Source of the DNA: Polyangiaceae bacterium
Lineage (GTDB): Bacteria; Myxococcota_A; Polyangia; Polyangiales; Polyangiaceae
Length of the DNA: 64,000 nucleotides
Reading direction: 5' to 3'
NCBI GenBank assembly: GCA_041389725.1
Contig: JAWKRG010000003.1
Span: 1,302,001-1,366,000 of the forward strand
The translations under genes and the position numbers were made by a program. Under the pieces are notes generated by a model. It made no database searches. It was given only the letters and a program-made list of their open reading frames with translations, and was not told the origin of the DNA. This document shows, piece after piece, positions 1-8,291 of this stretch (within the stretch, counting starts at the first letter, position 1; the number at the start of each line of letters is the position of its first letter).

Positions 1-1753
1 CGCCACAGCGTGGGCCGGGTTTGCAGTCAGCAGTGCAAGAGCCATAGCTGCCGTCGTTCTTGCCGTCGTCGCAGAGTTCGTCGCCGGCCACGATGCCATC
101 GCCGCAGACGGTCACGCACTGGCTCTTGGCGCTGACGAAGCCGCCGAGAGTGAGATTGAAGTTCGACGCGTTGGTGTGGCGCTCGGCGTGGAACAACGCG
201 ATTTCATAGACCTTGCCCTTCGTCAGTCCCAGCTGCGCCTCCAGCGCCGCGTTGATGGTGAAGGAGCCGGAGCGCTGCGGATGCAATCCTCCCAAGTCGA
301 GGGCCAGCTTGCCCGCGATGAAGACCCACACGTCATCGTCGCCGGAAAAGTTGAGAGTCTCGCCGCCCTTGTACTCGAACCAGTAGCGGATCTCGCTGGT
401 GAAACCGAAGTTGTGTCCGCCAGAGGGGGACTCCTTGCCCTGCCCCACCCAACCCTTGCCGTCGAGCGGGAAGAATGCGGCGTCAGGGAAGTAGTAGGTG
501 TTGTTGGGCTGCTTGGCCAAGGAGAGCTTGGTGATCTCGTTGACGTTCACCCCTGCGACGTCCGTGTACCACTGCACGAAGTTAGCCGCGGTGGTGAGCT
601 GCTGTCCGTAGGGACATGGCGGATTGGGCGCGCCACCGTTGTCGCAAATCCCCGCGAACACCGGCTTTCCGCCGCTGCTCAGATTCGCTTGCACCAGACC
701 CGGGGTTGCCTGGCTGCCACTGAAGATCTCGAAGTCGGGATGGCGCGTGGAGCCACCCGCGGGCAGCGACACCATGTCCCGAAACACGACCGGCACGTCC
801 AAGGTAGCCGGCAGCTGCCCACTCACCACGGTGCAGGTGAAGCCGTTCTCCTTCTTGCAGGTCGACGAGCACCCGTCACCGTTCTTGGTGTTGCCATCGT
901 CGCACTCCTCGGCGTCCCCAGGTAGGATCAACCCGTCGCCACAACTGGACACGCATGCACCGCCGCTACAGTTGGGCTCCACTTCGCAGAACGGATTGCA
1001 GCCATCGCCGATGATGGTGTTGCCATCGTCGCAAGGTTCGTCCCCTTCCTTGGTGCCGTCGTTGCACACCGTCTTGTGACAGGGCTGACCCACGGGGCCA
1101 CAGGCGTAGCCTGGCTCGACCTTGCAGCTGGCAGAACAACCGTCGCCCGAGGTCGGGGGACTTCCTCCGTCTTCACACTCCTCCTTGCCGGCCACGATGC
1201 CGTCGCCGCATTGGTCCGCCTCGCACTTGTCGCCCGGAGTCGGGCACTTCCAGCCCGGTTCGACTACGCACTTGTCGGAACAGCCATCGCCGGGCGCCTT
1301 GTTGAAGTCGTCGCAGGTCTCTTGCCCCGTGACCTTGCCGTCGCCGCACTGCACGGTGCTGACGCAGGGCTGCCCAGGAGTCGGACAGGCGAAGTTGGCC
1401 TCCACGCTCTTGCAGTTGGCGGCACAGCCATCGCCGGAAGCGCTGTTCCCGTCGTCACACACTTCTCCGGGTTGGATCTTGCCGTCCCCGCAGCCCTTGA
1501 TCTCGACGCTGCCGTCGCCATCGGGGGCATCCGCAGTCGCGTCCTCGGCGCCCGAGTCGATCTCGATGGCGGCGCCGCTCCCGCCGCTGGCGGCACCCCC
1601 GCCTCCAGCGCCCCCTTGCGCGCCCACACTTCCGTCGAAGATGTTCACCTCAGGTTTGCCATCGCCGCTGCACTGCACGAACAGCGGGAGGAAGACCGCG
1701 AGGGGAAGCAAGCCAACGGCACGACGCGCGAGGCGCGAATGGAAAGATCGCAT
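1..1753 (-). CDS. Fibro-slime / DUF4215 cysteine-rich exported protein (C-terminus outside window)
   Basis: Exported cysteine-rich protein running off the left edge; no stop is reached and 584 codons are visible. The ATG at 1753 opens a signal peptide (Arg-rich n-region, hydrophobic core, FVQC with Cys28 as an imperfect lipobox), then a Gly/Ala-rich spacer. From about residue 88 come several myxobacterial cysteine-rich repeats (DUF4215 type, CGDGxxxxGExCDDGNxxxGDGC). Residues about 315-535 match the fibro-slime domain, a PA14-like fold, with segments FFPLDGKGW, HNFGFT, SGDDDVWVFI and NFNLTLGGF; another DUF4215 repeat follows. Families of this kind are surface or matrix proteins; the ligand here is unknown. 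TACCTT lies 6 nt before the ATG and there is no Shine-Dalgarno, so the message may be leaderless. Confidence 0.85.
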   Translation of the reverse strand, partial: MRSFHSRLARRAVGLLPLAVFLPLFVQCSGDGKPEVNIFDGSVGAQGGAGGGGAASGGSGAAIEIDSGAEDATADAPDGDGSVEIKGCGDGKIQPGEVCDDGNSASGDGCAANCKSVEANFACPTPGQPCVSTVQCGDGKVTGQETCDDFNKAPGDGCSDKCVVEPGWKCPTPGDKCEADQCGDGIVAGKEECEDGGSPPTSGDGCSASCKVEPGYACGPVGQPCHKTVCNDGTKEGDEPCDDGNTIIGDGCNPFCEVEPNCSGGACVSSCGDGLILPGDAEECDDGNTKNGDGCSSTCKKENGFTCTVVSGQLPATLDVPVVFRDMVSLPAGGSTRHPDFEIFSGSQATPGLVQANLSSGGKPVFAGICDNGGAPNPPCPYGQQLTTAANFVQWYTDVAGVNVNEITKLSLAKQPNNTYYFPDAAFFPLDGKGWVGQGKESPSGGHNFGFTSEIRYWFEYKGGETLNFSGDDDVWVFIAGKLALDLGGLHPQRSGSFTINAALEAQLGLTKGKVYEIALFHAERHTNASNFNLTLGGFVSAKSQCVTVCGDGIVAGDELCDDGKNDGSYGSCTADCKPGPRCG

Positions 1754-1759
1754 CACACC

Positions 1760-1765
1760 AAGGTA
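1760..1765 (-). promoter_or_regulatory. -10-like TACCTT box 6 nt before the fibro-slime protein ATG
   Basis: TACCTT fits TANNNT and sits where transcription would begin at or next to the ATG. A weak TTGAAG lies upstream with a 19-bp spacer. It is one of a set of similarly placed boxes in the window. Confidence 0.3.
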
Positions 1766-1934
1766 TGCCCCGCGCGGCCGCGATCTTCAATGAATCCGCG
1801 GCGATTTTTTGTGGGCCTGTTGGCATGCTTGCATCGGCACGGCAGTCGAGCCAGCCGCAAGACATGCCGGTGCGAGCTGGCGTCGCGATGTAGCTCGCAA
1901 TTTCTGCTTGTTTCGGCTGCGGGGGTGTCGTCCC

Positions 1935-3248
1935 TCAGCTTGCTTCGAGTTCGCGGATGAGCGCGTCGAGGCCTGCCACTACGTCGACCGACGCGCTCTC
2001 CATCTCCAAGTAGGCGCTATGCGCCGCTTCGCGGTCGCCCTCATGGTGCAGCCGTGCGGCCCGGCGTCCCGCTTCGTGTACGCGCATGTGGGGCGCCTGG
2101 ATGGCTCGGAACGCTGGGCTACGGCCCTCGGGCGTGTTGGCGATTCCGTCCCACCACTTGCCCAGGCGGCAGGCGTGGTGGTCGCTGAGCTCCTTCGGAT
2201 CCAGCTCGGAAAGCCCGGAGAGCAGGCCCGCGAGCCGCTTCTTCCAGAGCATGTGGTCTGCTTTTGCGCGATAAGGAACGTAGTTGGCTACGCCCTCACG
2301 CTCGAGCATTGCGAGGCGCTCGGCAACGCCTGCCTCGGACGCAGCCACATCCTTCACCGTCTCGTCAATGTGCTTGCGGGCGGCCGAGCAGCTTCGCGAC
2401 GCGCTGCTCACGCCTCGGGCCAGGTCGGCGACGGCCTGGGTCTGTTCGCGGAGAATGACGGCGACATTGGATACCGCTTCGGCGCCCGCAGCAACGTCGC
2501 TCGTGGCCGCTTGCACGTGCTGATTGGCCGAGTCGGCGACCTCCCTAGCGCGAGAAGCCGAGGTGCGCGCGGTCTCCACAGCGGAGACGATGGCGGCAAT
2601 GGCAGATTCCAGAGTCTCGATGCGGCTCGCGATGTCCTCGGTGGAGCGGGCCGTCTGGTCCGAGAGGTTCTTGACCTCCTGAGCCACGACAGCGAACCCG
2701 CGCCCTGCATCGCCCGCGCGGGCTGCCTCGATGGTGGCGTTGAGGGCCAACAGATTCGTCTGCCGGGCGATGCTCTCGATGGCCGAGGCAATACCGCCAA
2801 TTTGACCGCTGGCCGCCCTCAAGTGGTCGAGCTGCGTTTCGACTGCACCGAGTACGGCGTCGACCTGCTCTACTGACTTGGAGGACGCGGCGACCTCCCC
2901 GGCACTGGTCTGAGCTCGGCCAGCCGCACCGCGCAAGGATTGATCTGCCTGTTCGGCGAGCTGGGAAATCTGCCGAATCGAGGCGTCGAGCTCTTCGATC
3001 GCGCTGGCCATCGCCGTGGTCTCCGCATCCGCGGAAATCACTTCGCCAAAGGTGCGCGCGACGCTGGCCTGCACCTGGCTTGCCAGCACAGAACTGTCCA
3101 CTGCGTCTCGAAGGGCCTGCCGCTGGACGGCCGCGATGCGGCGGTGTGCCGCTTCCAACTCGCCGGCGCCCTCCGACTCCTCCTTGATAGGCGACGTCAT
3201 TGCGGTGGGAAGGACCAGGACTGAGTTCGACATGGGCGTTGCCTCCAT
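1935..3248 (-). CDS. Soluble methyl-accepting chemotaxis protein with C-terminal CZB zinc-binding domain
   Basis: Cytoplasmic chemoreceptor of 437 residues with no transmembrane segment. The N-terminal half is coiled coil; the signalling hairpin tip is clear at about residues 158-195 (ARQTNLLALNATIEAARAG, GRGFAVVAQEVKNL). The C-terminal region (about 325-435) is a CZB domain with the expected 3-His/1-Cys zinc set: His332, Cys360 in CRLGKWW, His387 and His391. CZB receptors studied in other bacteria sense zinc or oxidants such as hypochlorite; that role is inferred here. The gene diverges from the cheA operon, so it probably feeds that pathway. A second Met five codons in (MSNSVL, 3233) is an alternative start. 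Confidence 0.93.
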   Translation of the reverse strand: MEATPMSNSVLVLPTAMTSPIKEESEGAGELEAAHRRIAAVQRQALRDAVDSSVLASQVQASVARTFGEVISADAETTAMASAIEELDASIRQISQLAEQADQSLRGAAGRAQTSAGEVAASSKSVEQVDAVLGAVETQLDHLRAASGQIGGIASAIESIARQTNLLALNATIEAARAGDAGRGFAVVAQEVKNLSDQTARSTEDIASRIETLESAIAAIVSAVETARTSASRAREVADSANQHVQAATSDVAAGAEAVSNVAVILREQTQAVADLARGVSSASRSCSAARKHIDETVKDVAASEAGVAERLAMLEREGVANYVPYRAKADHMLWKKRLAGLLSGLSELDPKELSDHHACRLGKWWDGIANTPEGRSPAFRAIQAPHMRVHEAGRRAARLHHEGDREAAHSAYLEMESASVDVVAGLDALIRELEAS

Positions 3249-3517
3249 TCATGGCGCGCTGCAGGAAGCGCACCATCTACATCGGCACGTGGTGCCTGGG
3301 CTTGAGGCTTGCAACGGCTCGTCCCCGCATGCGGACGACATCACTGATTCCAGTGTGGAAGGGGGTCCCTCGAGTCAAGAGCGTGACTTGGCCAAGGGGG
3401 ACTTCGTCAAGCCCTTCACTCGCCCAGAGTCAACAGGTTGACGTTGGGGCTGACCTGATTCGTCGTCGCTCAAGGCCGGATGCGCGGCGCCGTTCAACCG
3501 AGAGCGTGACTGACCAG

Positions 3518-3522
3518 AAGGA
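3518..3522 (+). promoter_or_regulatory. Shine-Dalgarno of cheA
   Basis: AAGGA five bases before the ATG at 3528 fixes the start of the first gene of the chemosensory operon. No convincing -35/-10 pair was seen in the 279-bp divergent interval 3249-3527. Confidence 0.7.
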
Positions 3523-3527
3523 ATCAC

Positions 3528-5873
3528 ATGTCGGATGAGATCTATGACGACGAGGTCGTCCGGGAATTCCTGGTAGAGAGCTACGAGAATCTCGACCAGC
3601 TGGACCGCGACTTCGTCGCTCTCGAGGCAGACCCGGGCGCCAAGGACCGCATCGCGGGCATCTTCCGCACGGTCCACACCATCAAGGGAACCTCAGGGTT
3701 TCTTGGGTTTTCGCGCCTGGAGTCTCTGACCCACGCAGGAGAAAGTCTCCTGTCCAAGCTGCGGGACGGCGTGCTGGTGCTGACCCCCGAGGCCACGTCG
3801 GCATTGCTGGCAATGGTCGACCAGGTCCGAGCGTTCCTGAGTCAAGTTGAGAACACAGGCCAAGAGGGCGACGCTGACTGTTCGGCACTCACTGAACGGC
3901 TGGGCGCCATCGCTCGAGGCCAGGCAGCGGCGCAACCAGGGCCCGCGGCCGAGGAGCCCGCCGCTTCTCGACCGGAACCCGCAGCCGAGAAGGAGCCCGC
4001 GGCTCCGCAGACGTCCGCAGGGGCCGATACTGCCGCCGAGAGTAACGCGGGCTACGAGTTGTTCGATGTCGCGCCAGCCGTCGAAGCCCCTGCGGCGGCA
4101 CCCAGGAAACCGGAACCCGCGGTAGCAGAGAAGCCCGAGCCCGCGCGCGCAGCGCCCACGGGCGACGAATCGGCACCTGCAGTCAAGGGCTCCCCCGTCG
4201 CCGAGAGCAGCGTGCGGGTCGACGTCGGGCTACTCGATACGCTGATGAATCTCGTAGGCGAGCTAGTGCTGGCTCGCAATCAGATCATCCAGTTCGGGGC
4301 CGCCGTCGAAGACTCTGGCTTCGCCAACGCATCTCAACGACTGAACCTGATCACCACGGAGCTGCAGGAAGGCGTGATGAAGACGCGGATGCAGCCCATC
4401 GGCAACGTGTGGAACAAACTTCCGCGGGTCGTGCGCGACCTCTCGATCGCCTGCGGGAAGCAGGTACGCGTGGAGATGCACGGCAAAGAAACCGAGCTCG
4501 ATCGCACGATCATCGAGGCCATCAAGGACCCATTGACCCACATCGTCCGCAACGCGGTCGACCACGGCATCGAGTCACCGGAAGTCCGCGCCGGGAAGGG
4601 CAAACCTCAAACTGGGACTCTCAGCTTGAGGGCATTTCACGAGGGTGGCCAGGTCAACATCGAGATCTCCGATGACGGCGGTGGCATCAACCCCGAGGCC
4701 GTACGCGAGAAGGCCATCCGCAGCGGCGTGGCCACTGCGGAACGCGCCGCGCGCATGTCCGAGCGCGAGCTCTGCCAGTTGATCTTCCTGCCGGGATTCT
4801 CCACGGCGAAGAAGGTCTCCAACGTCTCCGGCCGCGGCGTGGGCATGGACGTGGTCAAGACCAACATCGAGAAGATCGGCGGCACCGTCGACCTTCTCAA
4901 CGCCGCGGTCGGTACTACGATCAAGATCAAGATCCCCCTGACCCTGGCCATCGTGCCCGCCCTGATCATCACGAGTCAGGGACATCGCTTCGCCATTCCC
5001 CAAGTCAGCCTGCTCGAGCTCGTTCGCTTGGAGCGGGAGCAAGCGGAGACCGGCATCGAGTTCATTCAGGGCGTGCCCGTGTATCGCTTGCGCGGAAACC
5101 TGCTGCCCCTGGTGCGACTAGACCGCGTGCTCGGACTGACCGCGGCCGACGCGGATACCACCTTCGCCAGCGAAGACGGCTCGGTGAACATCGTCGTGCT
5201 GCAAGCGGACGATCGCAGCTTCGGCCTGGTCGTGGACGAGATCCGCGACACCGAAGAGATCGTGGTCAAGCCCCTGGGGAAAGAGCTCAAGACCCTTTCC
5301 GTCTTCGCGGGCGCGACGATCATGGGTGACGGACGGGTGGCCCTGATCCTGGACGTCCTCGGCCTGGCGCAGCGCGCCGGCGCCATCTCTGCCGGCCGCG
5401 AACGCATTCGGGGGGAACACGACGCTGCCTTGGACGCGGTCGGCGCCGTTCAGGAGAAGCAAACCTTGCTCATCGTGCGCGTGGGGAATGGCGATCGCCT
5501 GGCGATTCCGCTGTCGCTCGTGGCGCGCCTCGAGGAGTTCCCGCGCGAGCGCTTGGAGCAAGCTGGCGCTCGCGCCGTCGTGCAGTACCGCGGCGAGCTG
5601 CTGCCGCTACTCGAACTGTCTCGCGTACTTGGAGCGAGCGCGAGCGCAGCTTCGGCGGCGGACGGCACCGTCTACGTCGTCGTCTATTCGGAAGGGGATC
5701 GCACGGTCGGCCTCGTGGTCGACCAAATCCTAGACATCGTTGAGGAGGCCGTACGTGTCGACACGTCGATGGTTCGTGCCGGCATCTCCGGAACGGCGGT
5801 GATCCAGGGGAGAGTCACCGAGCTACTCGACGCAGCGGCACTGCTGCCCCGGCAGGAAAGGAGCGCCGCATGA
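3528..5873 (+). CDS. cheA: Chemotaxis histidine kinase CheA with two CheW-like domains
   Basis: Sensor kinase of 781 residues that autophosphorylates and passes phosphate to the operon's response regulators. Domains: HPt about 1-105 with phospho-acceptor His50 in HTIKGTSGF; an Ala/Pro/Glu-rich linker about 135-228 where P2 would normally be, with no visible P2 fold; dimerisation helices from about 230 (LLDTLMNLVGELVLARNQI); the ATPase with N-box (HIVRNAVDHGIE), ISDDGGGI and the GRGVGMDVV box; then a CheW-like P5 domain (about 480-625) and a second CheW-like domain (about 645-775). Most CheA proteins have one CheW domain. The gene heads the operon and its stop overlaps the cheW start by four bases. 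Confidence 0.97.
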   Translation: MSDEIYDDEVVREFLVESYENLDQLDRDFVALEADPGAKDRIAGIFRTVHTIKGTSGFLGFSRLESLTHAGESLLSKLRDGVLVLTPEATSALLAMVDQVRAFLSQVENTGQEGDADCSALTERLGAIARGQAAAQPGPAAEEPAASRPEPAAEKEPAAPQTSAGADTAAESNAGYELFDVAPAVEAPAAAPRKPEPAVAEKPEPARAAPTGDESAPAVKGSPVAESSVRVDVGLLDTLMNLVGELVLARNQIIQFGAAVEDSGFANASQRLNLITTELQEGVMKTRMQPIGNVWNKLPRVVRDLSIACGKQVRVEMHGKETELDRTIIEAIKDPLTHIVRNAVDHGIESPEVRAGKGKPQTGTLSLRAFHEGGQVNIEISDDGGGINPEAVREKAIRSGVATAERAARMSERELCQLIFLPGFSTAKKVSNVSGRGVGMDVVKTNIEKIGGTVDLLNAAVGTTIKIKIPLTLAIVPALIITSQGHRFAIPQVSLLELVRLEREQAETGIEFIQGVPVYRLRGNLLPLVRLDRVLGLTAADADTTFASEDGSVNIVVLQADDRSFGLVVDEIRDTEEIVVKPLGKELKTLSVFAGATIMGDGRVALILDVLGLAQRAGAISAGRERIRGEHDAALDAVGAVQEKQTLLIVRVGNGDRLAIPLSLVARLEEFPRERLEQAGARAVVQYRGELLPLLELSRVLGASASAASAADGTVYVVVYSEGDRTVGLVVDQILDIVEEAVRVDTSMVRAGISGTAVIQGRVTELLDAAALLPRQERSAA

Positions 5874-6352
5874 TGATCGCGGAAGCCAGCATCGATACCC
5901 ATCAGCTCTGCACCTTCTTCGTCGACCAGGTGTCCTTTGGCGTGGACGTCACCAAGGTCCAGGAGGTCATCCGCTACCAAGAGATGACGCCCGTGCCGCT
6001 GGCCTCGCCCGTGGTGAGTGGACTCATCAATCTGCGAGGACAGATCGTCACCGCCATCGACATGCGTCGCTTGCTGGCGCTGCCGCCACGTCCAGACGGT
6101 GAGTTGCCAATGAACGTCGTCGTCCGAAGCGGCGAGAGCGCCGTTAGCCTGCTGGTCGACGAGATCGGAGACGTCGTCGACGTCGACAGTTCTGCTTTCG
6201 AGCGTCCCCCAGAGACGTTGACTTCCCACACGAAGGACCTGGTTCTCGGTGTCTACAAGCTCGCCGACAAGCTCCTTCTGCTTTTGAACACCGAGCTGGC
6301 CACGCGCGGCAGCGAGCTAGACAGCGCCAAAGGAAACTCAGATGCAAAGTGA
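5870..6352 (+). CDS. cheW: Chemotaxis coupling protein CheW
   Basis: Adaptor of 160 residues linking receptors to CheA. It consists of a single CheW domain: the N-terminal strand region (LCTFFVDQVSFGVDVTKVQEVI), the central GLINLRGQIVTAIDMR segment that is the family hallmark, and the C-terminal LLVDEIGDVVDV half. AAAGGAG lies just before the start. The ATG overlaps the cheA stop as ATGA; an alternative ATG is the next codon (5873). Its 3' end overlaps the following receptor gene by 11 bases, so translation is probably coupled along the operon. Confidence 0.96.
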   Translation: MMIAEASIDTHQLCTFFVDQVSFGVDVTKVQEVIRYQEMTPVPLASPVVSGLINLRGQIVTAIDMRRLLALPPRPDGELPMNVVVRSGESAVSLLVDEIGDVVDVDSSAFERPPETLTSHTKDLVLGVYKLADKLLLLLNTELATRGSELDSAKGNSDAK

Positions 6353-7883
6353 CAACGGACACAGCGTTCACCCCATCGCCATCGACGAAGACAAGCCGAA
6401 GACCGACGTGCTGGAGCGACGCAAGCGTCCGCGGCGAGCCGCTGATGCCGCGCTGGAGAAGGAACTCGCGGAACTGCGCCAGGCGAAGGCAACCGCGGAA
6501 CGAGAGATGGCCGAACTGCGCGCTGCGAAGCGAGACGCCGAGCGGATGCAGCAGATGATCGCCGCGGCACCCGTCAACGTGATGTACACGGACACGGACG
6601 GAACCATTCGTTACGTGAACAAGACGTCCGTGGACACGCTGCGCACGCTGCAGCAGTACCTGCCGGTGGAAGCGGACCAGCTCGTGGGCAAGAGCTTCGA
6701 CATCTTTCACAAGAACCCTGCCCACCCTCGCCGAGTGATCGCCGACCCGAAGAACCTTCCGCACCGCGCCCAGATCAGCTTGGGCCCGGAAAAGCTCCAA
6801 CTCTTGGTCACTGCCATCTTGGACGAGGCCGGGACCTACGTTGGCGCCATGCTGACCTGGGAAGTGATCACCGAACGCCTGCGCACCGAGCAGGCGTTGC
6901 GTGAGCAGCAAGAGCGCGAACGCCAAGCAGCGCGCGAGCTCGCCGGCAAGGTGGATGCGATCCTGGAAGTCGTCTCGGCCGCTGCGAGCGGCGACTTGAC
7001 TCGCCAGATCCCGGTCAGCGGTAGCGATGCCATTGGACAGCTTGCAGGAGGGCTGGACCGCTTCCTCTCGGACTTGCGCGGCAGCATCTCTGGCATTGCC
7101 TCCAACGCGGAAACCTTGGGCATCGCTTCGGACGAACTGTCCACGGTGAGCAAGCAACTCAAGAGCAACTCCGAGAACACCCTGGAGCAAGCCAACACCG
7201 TGTCCGTGGCGGCAGAAGAAGTAAGCAGCAACGTGCAGACCGTGGCCACCGCGACCGAGGAGATGTCCGCGAGCATTCGTGAGATCGCCAACAACGCGAC
7301 GGAGGCTGCGCGCGTCGCGACTTCCGCGGTCAAGACGGCCGCGGCCACGAACACCACCATCTCCAAGTTGGGCGAGAGCAGCGCGGAGATCGGCAAGGTC
7401 GTCAAGGTGATCACCTCGATCGCGCAGCAGACGAACCTGCTCGCCCTAAATGCCACCATCGAAGCAGCGCGCGCAGGCGAGGCAGGTAAGGGCTTCGCCG
7501 TGGTCGCCAACGAGGTGAAAGAACTCGCGAAGGAGACGGCGAAGGCCACCGAGGACATCGGACAGAAGGTGGAGAAGATCCAGTCCGACACTCAGGCAGC
7601 GGTCGACGCCTTGGCGGAGATCAGCTCCGTGATCAATCAGATCAACGACATTCAAGCTACCATCGCCAGCGCGGTAGAAGAGCAGACTGCGACCACGAAC
7701 GAAATGGCGCGCAATATCGCCGAGGGCGCACGGGGCGGCGGCAACATCGCGCGCGGAATGAGTGGTGTGGCCGGCGCTGCCGAAGAGGCGCTGCAAGGCG
7801 CCAGCAAGTCGACCGAGGCCGCCTTGGCACTCGCGAGCATGGCCACGGAGCTGCAGCAACTGGTCAGCCGCTTCAAGTACTGA
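6342..7883 (+). CDS. Cytoplasmic PAS-domain methyl-accepting chemotaxis protein
   Basis: Receptor of 513 residues without transmembrane helices. A charged coiled coil (about 10-70) leads into a PAS domain (about 72-185, from AAPVNVMYTDTDGTIRYVN to GAMLTWEVITE), of the type that can bind haem, flavin or a small ligand, though no ligand residues can be assigned by eye. A HAMP-like linker follows (SGDLTRQIPVSGSDAIGQL), then the signalling domain with hairpin tip QQTNLLALNATIEAARAGEA and GKGFAVVANEVKELAKE. No C-terminal tethering pentapeptide is seen. AAAGGAA is placed before the ATG, inside the end of cheW. It is probably the dedicated receptor of this system. Confidence 0.94.
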   Translation: MQSDNGHSVHPIAIDEDKPKTDVLERRKRPRRAADAALEKELAELRQAKATAEREMAELRAAKRDAERMQQMIAAAPVNVMYTDTDGTIRYVNKTSVDTLRTLQQYLPVEADQLVGKSFDIFHKNPAHPRRVIADPKNLPHRAQISLGPEKLQLLVTAILDEAGTYVGAMLTWEVITERLRTEQALREQQERERQAARELAGKVDAILEVVSAAASGDLTRQIPVSGSDAIGQLAGGLDRFLSDLRGSISGIASNAETLGIASDELSTVSKQLKSNSENTLEQANTVSVAAEEVSSNVQTVATATEEMSASIREIANNATEAARVATSAVKTAAATNTTISKLGESSAEIGKVVKVITSIAQQTNLLALNATIEAARAGEAGKGFAVVANEVKELAKETAKATEDIGQKVEKIQSDTQAAVDALAEISSVINQINDIQATIASAVEEQTATTNEMARNIAEGARGGGNIARGMSGVAGAAEEALQGASKSTEAALALASMATELQQLVSRFKY

Positions 7884-7904
7884 GGAACTCGACACGTGAC
7901 GATC

Positions 7905-7910
7905 AGGAGG
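7905..7910 (+). promoter_or_regulatory. Strong Shine-Dalgarno deciding a GTG start for cheY
   Basis: AGGAGG five bases before GTG at 7916. It supports the GTG start, which gives a full-length CheY. Confidence 0.75.
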
Positions 7911-7915
7911 ACGCC

Positions 7916-8287
7916 GTGAAAGCAATCGTAGTGGACGACTCGCGCGCCATGCGCACCATTCTCAAGAGAGTGCTTACCAAGGTCGGCTTCGACGTGATCG
8001 AAGCCGGTCAGGGTCAAGAAGCGCTGCAAGAGCTCGAGAAGTCGGGCCCGCTGGACCTGGCCTTGGTCGACTGGAACATGCCCGTCATGACTGGTTACGA
8101 GTTTCTGCGCGAGATCCGCGGGAGAGCGCAGTTCAACCCCATGGCCATCATGATGGTCACCACCGAGACGGAAATCTCACAGGTGCAGCGGGCGTTGGAC
8201 GCGGGCGCCAACGAGTACGTGATGAAGCCGTTCACGGAGGACGTCCTCCGCGAGAAGCTCATGCTCCTGGGGCTGGCGGAGGGCTGA
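7916..8287 (+). CDS. cheY: CheY-type single-domain response regulator
   Basis: Stand-alone receiver domain of 123 residues, the usual CheY length. The acidic pair Asp7-Asp8, phospho-acceptor Asp52 (LVDWNMP), Thr82 and Lys104 (VMKPF) are all present, so it should be phosphorylated by the CheA of the operon. GTG start behind a strong AGGAGG. The next gene (cheB) begins four bases after its stop. In a flagellated bacterium this protein would bind the switch. No motor gene lies in the window, so its target here is open. Confidence 0.95.
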   Translation: MKAIVVDDSRAMRTILKRVLTKVGFDVIEAGQGQEALQELEKSGPLDLALVDWNMPVMTGYEFLREIRGRAQFNPMAIMMVTTETEISQVQRALDAGANEYVMKPFTEDVLREKLMLLGLAEG

Positions 8288-8291
8288 AGCC

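Noticed and set aside
1076..1960. Long open frame on the + strand
   Set aside because: It runs antisense to the cysteine-rich gene on the - strand, whose translation shows clear domains. High GC opens such shadow frames.
3438..3460. TTGACG as a -35 box for cheA
   Set aside because: No acceptable -10 hexamer is found 15-18 bp downstream.
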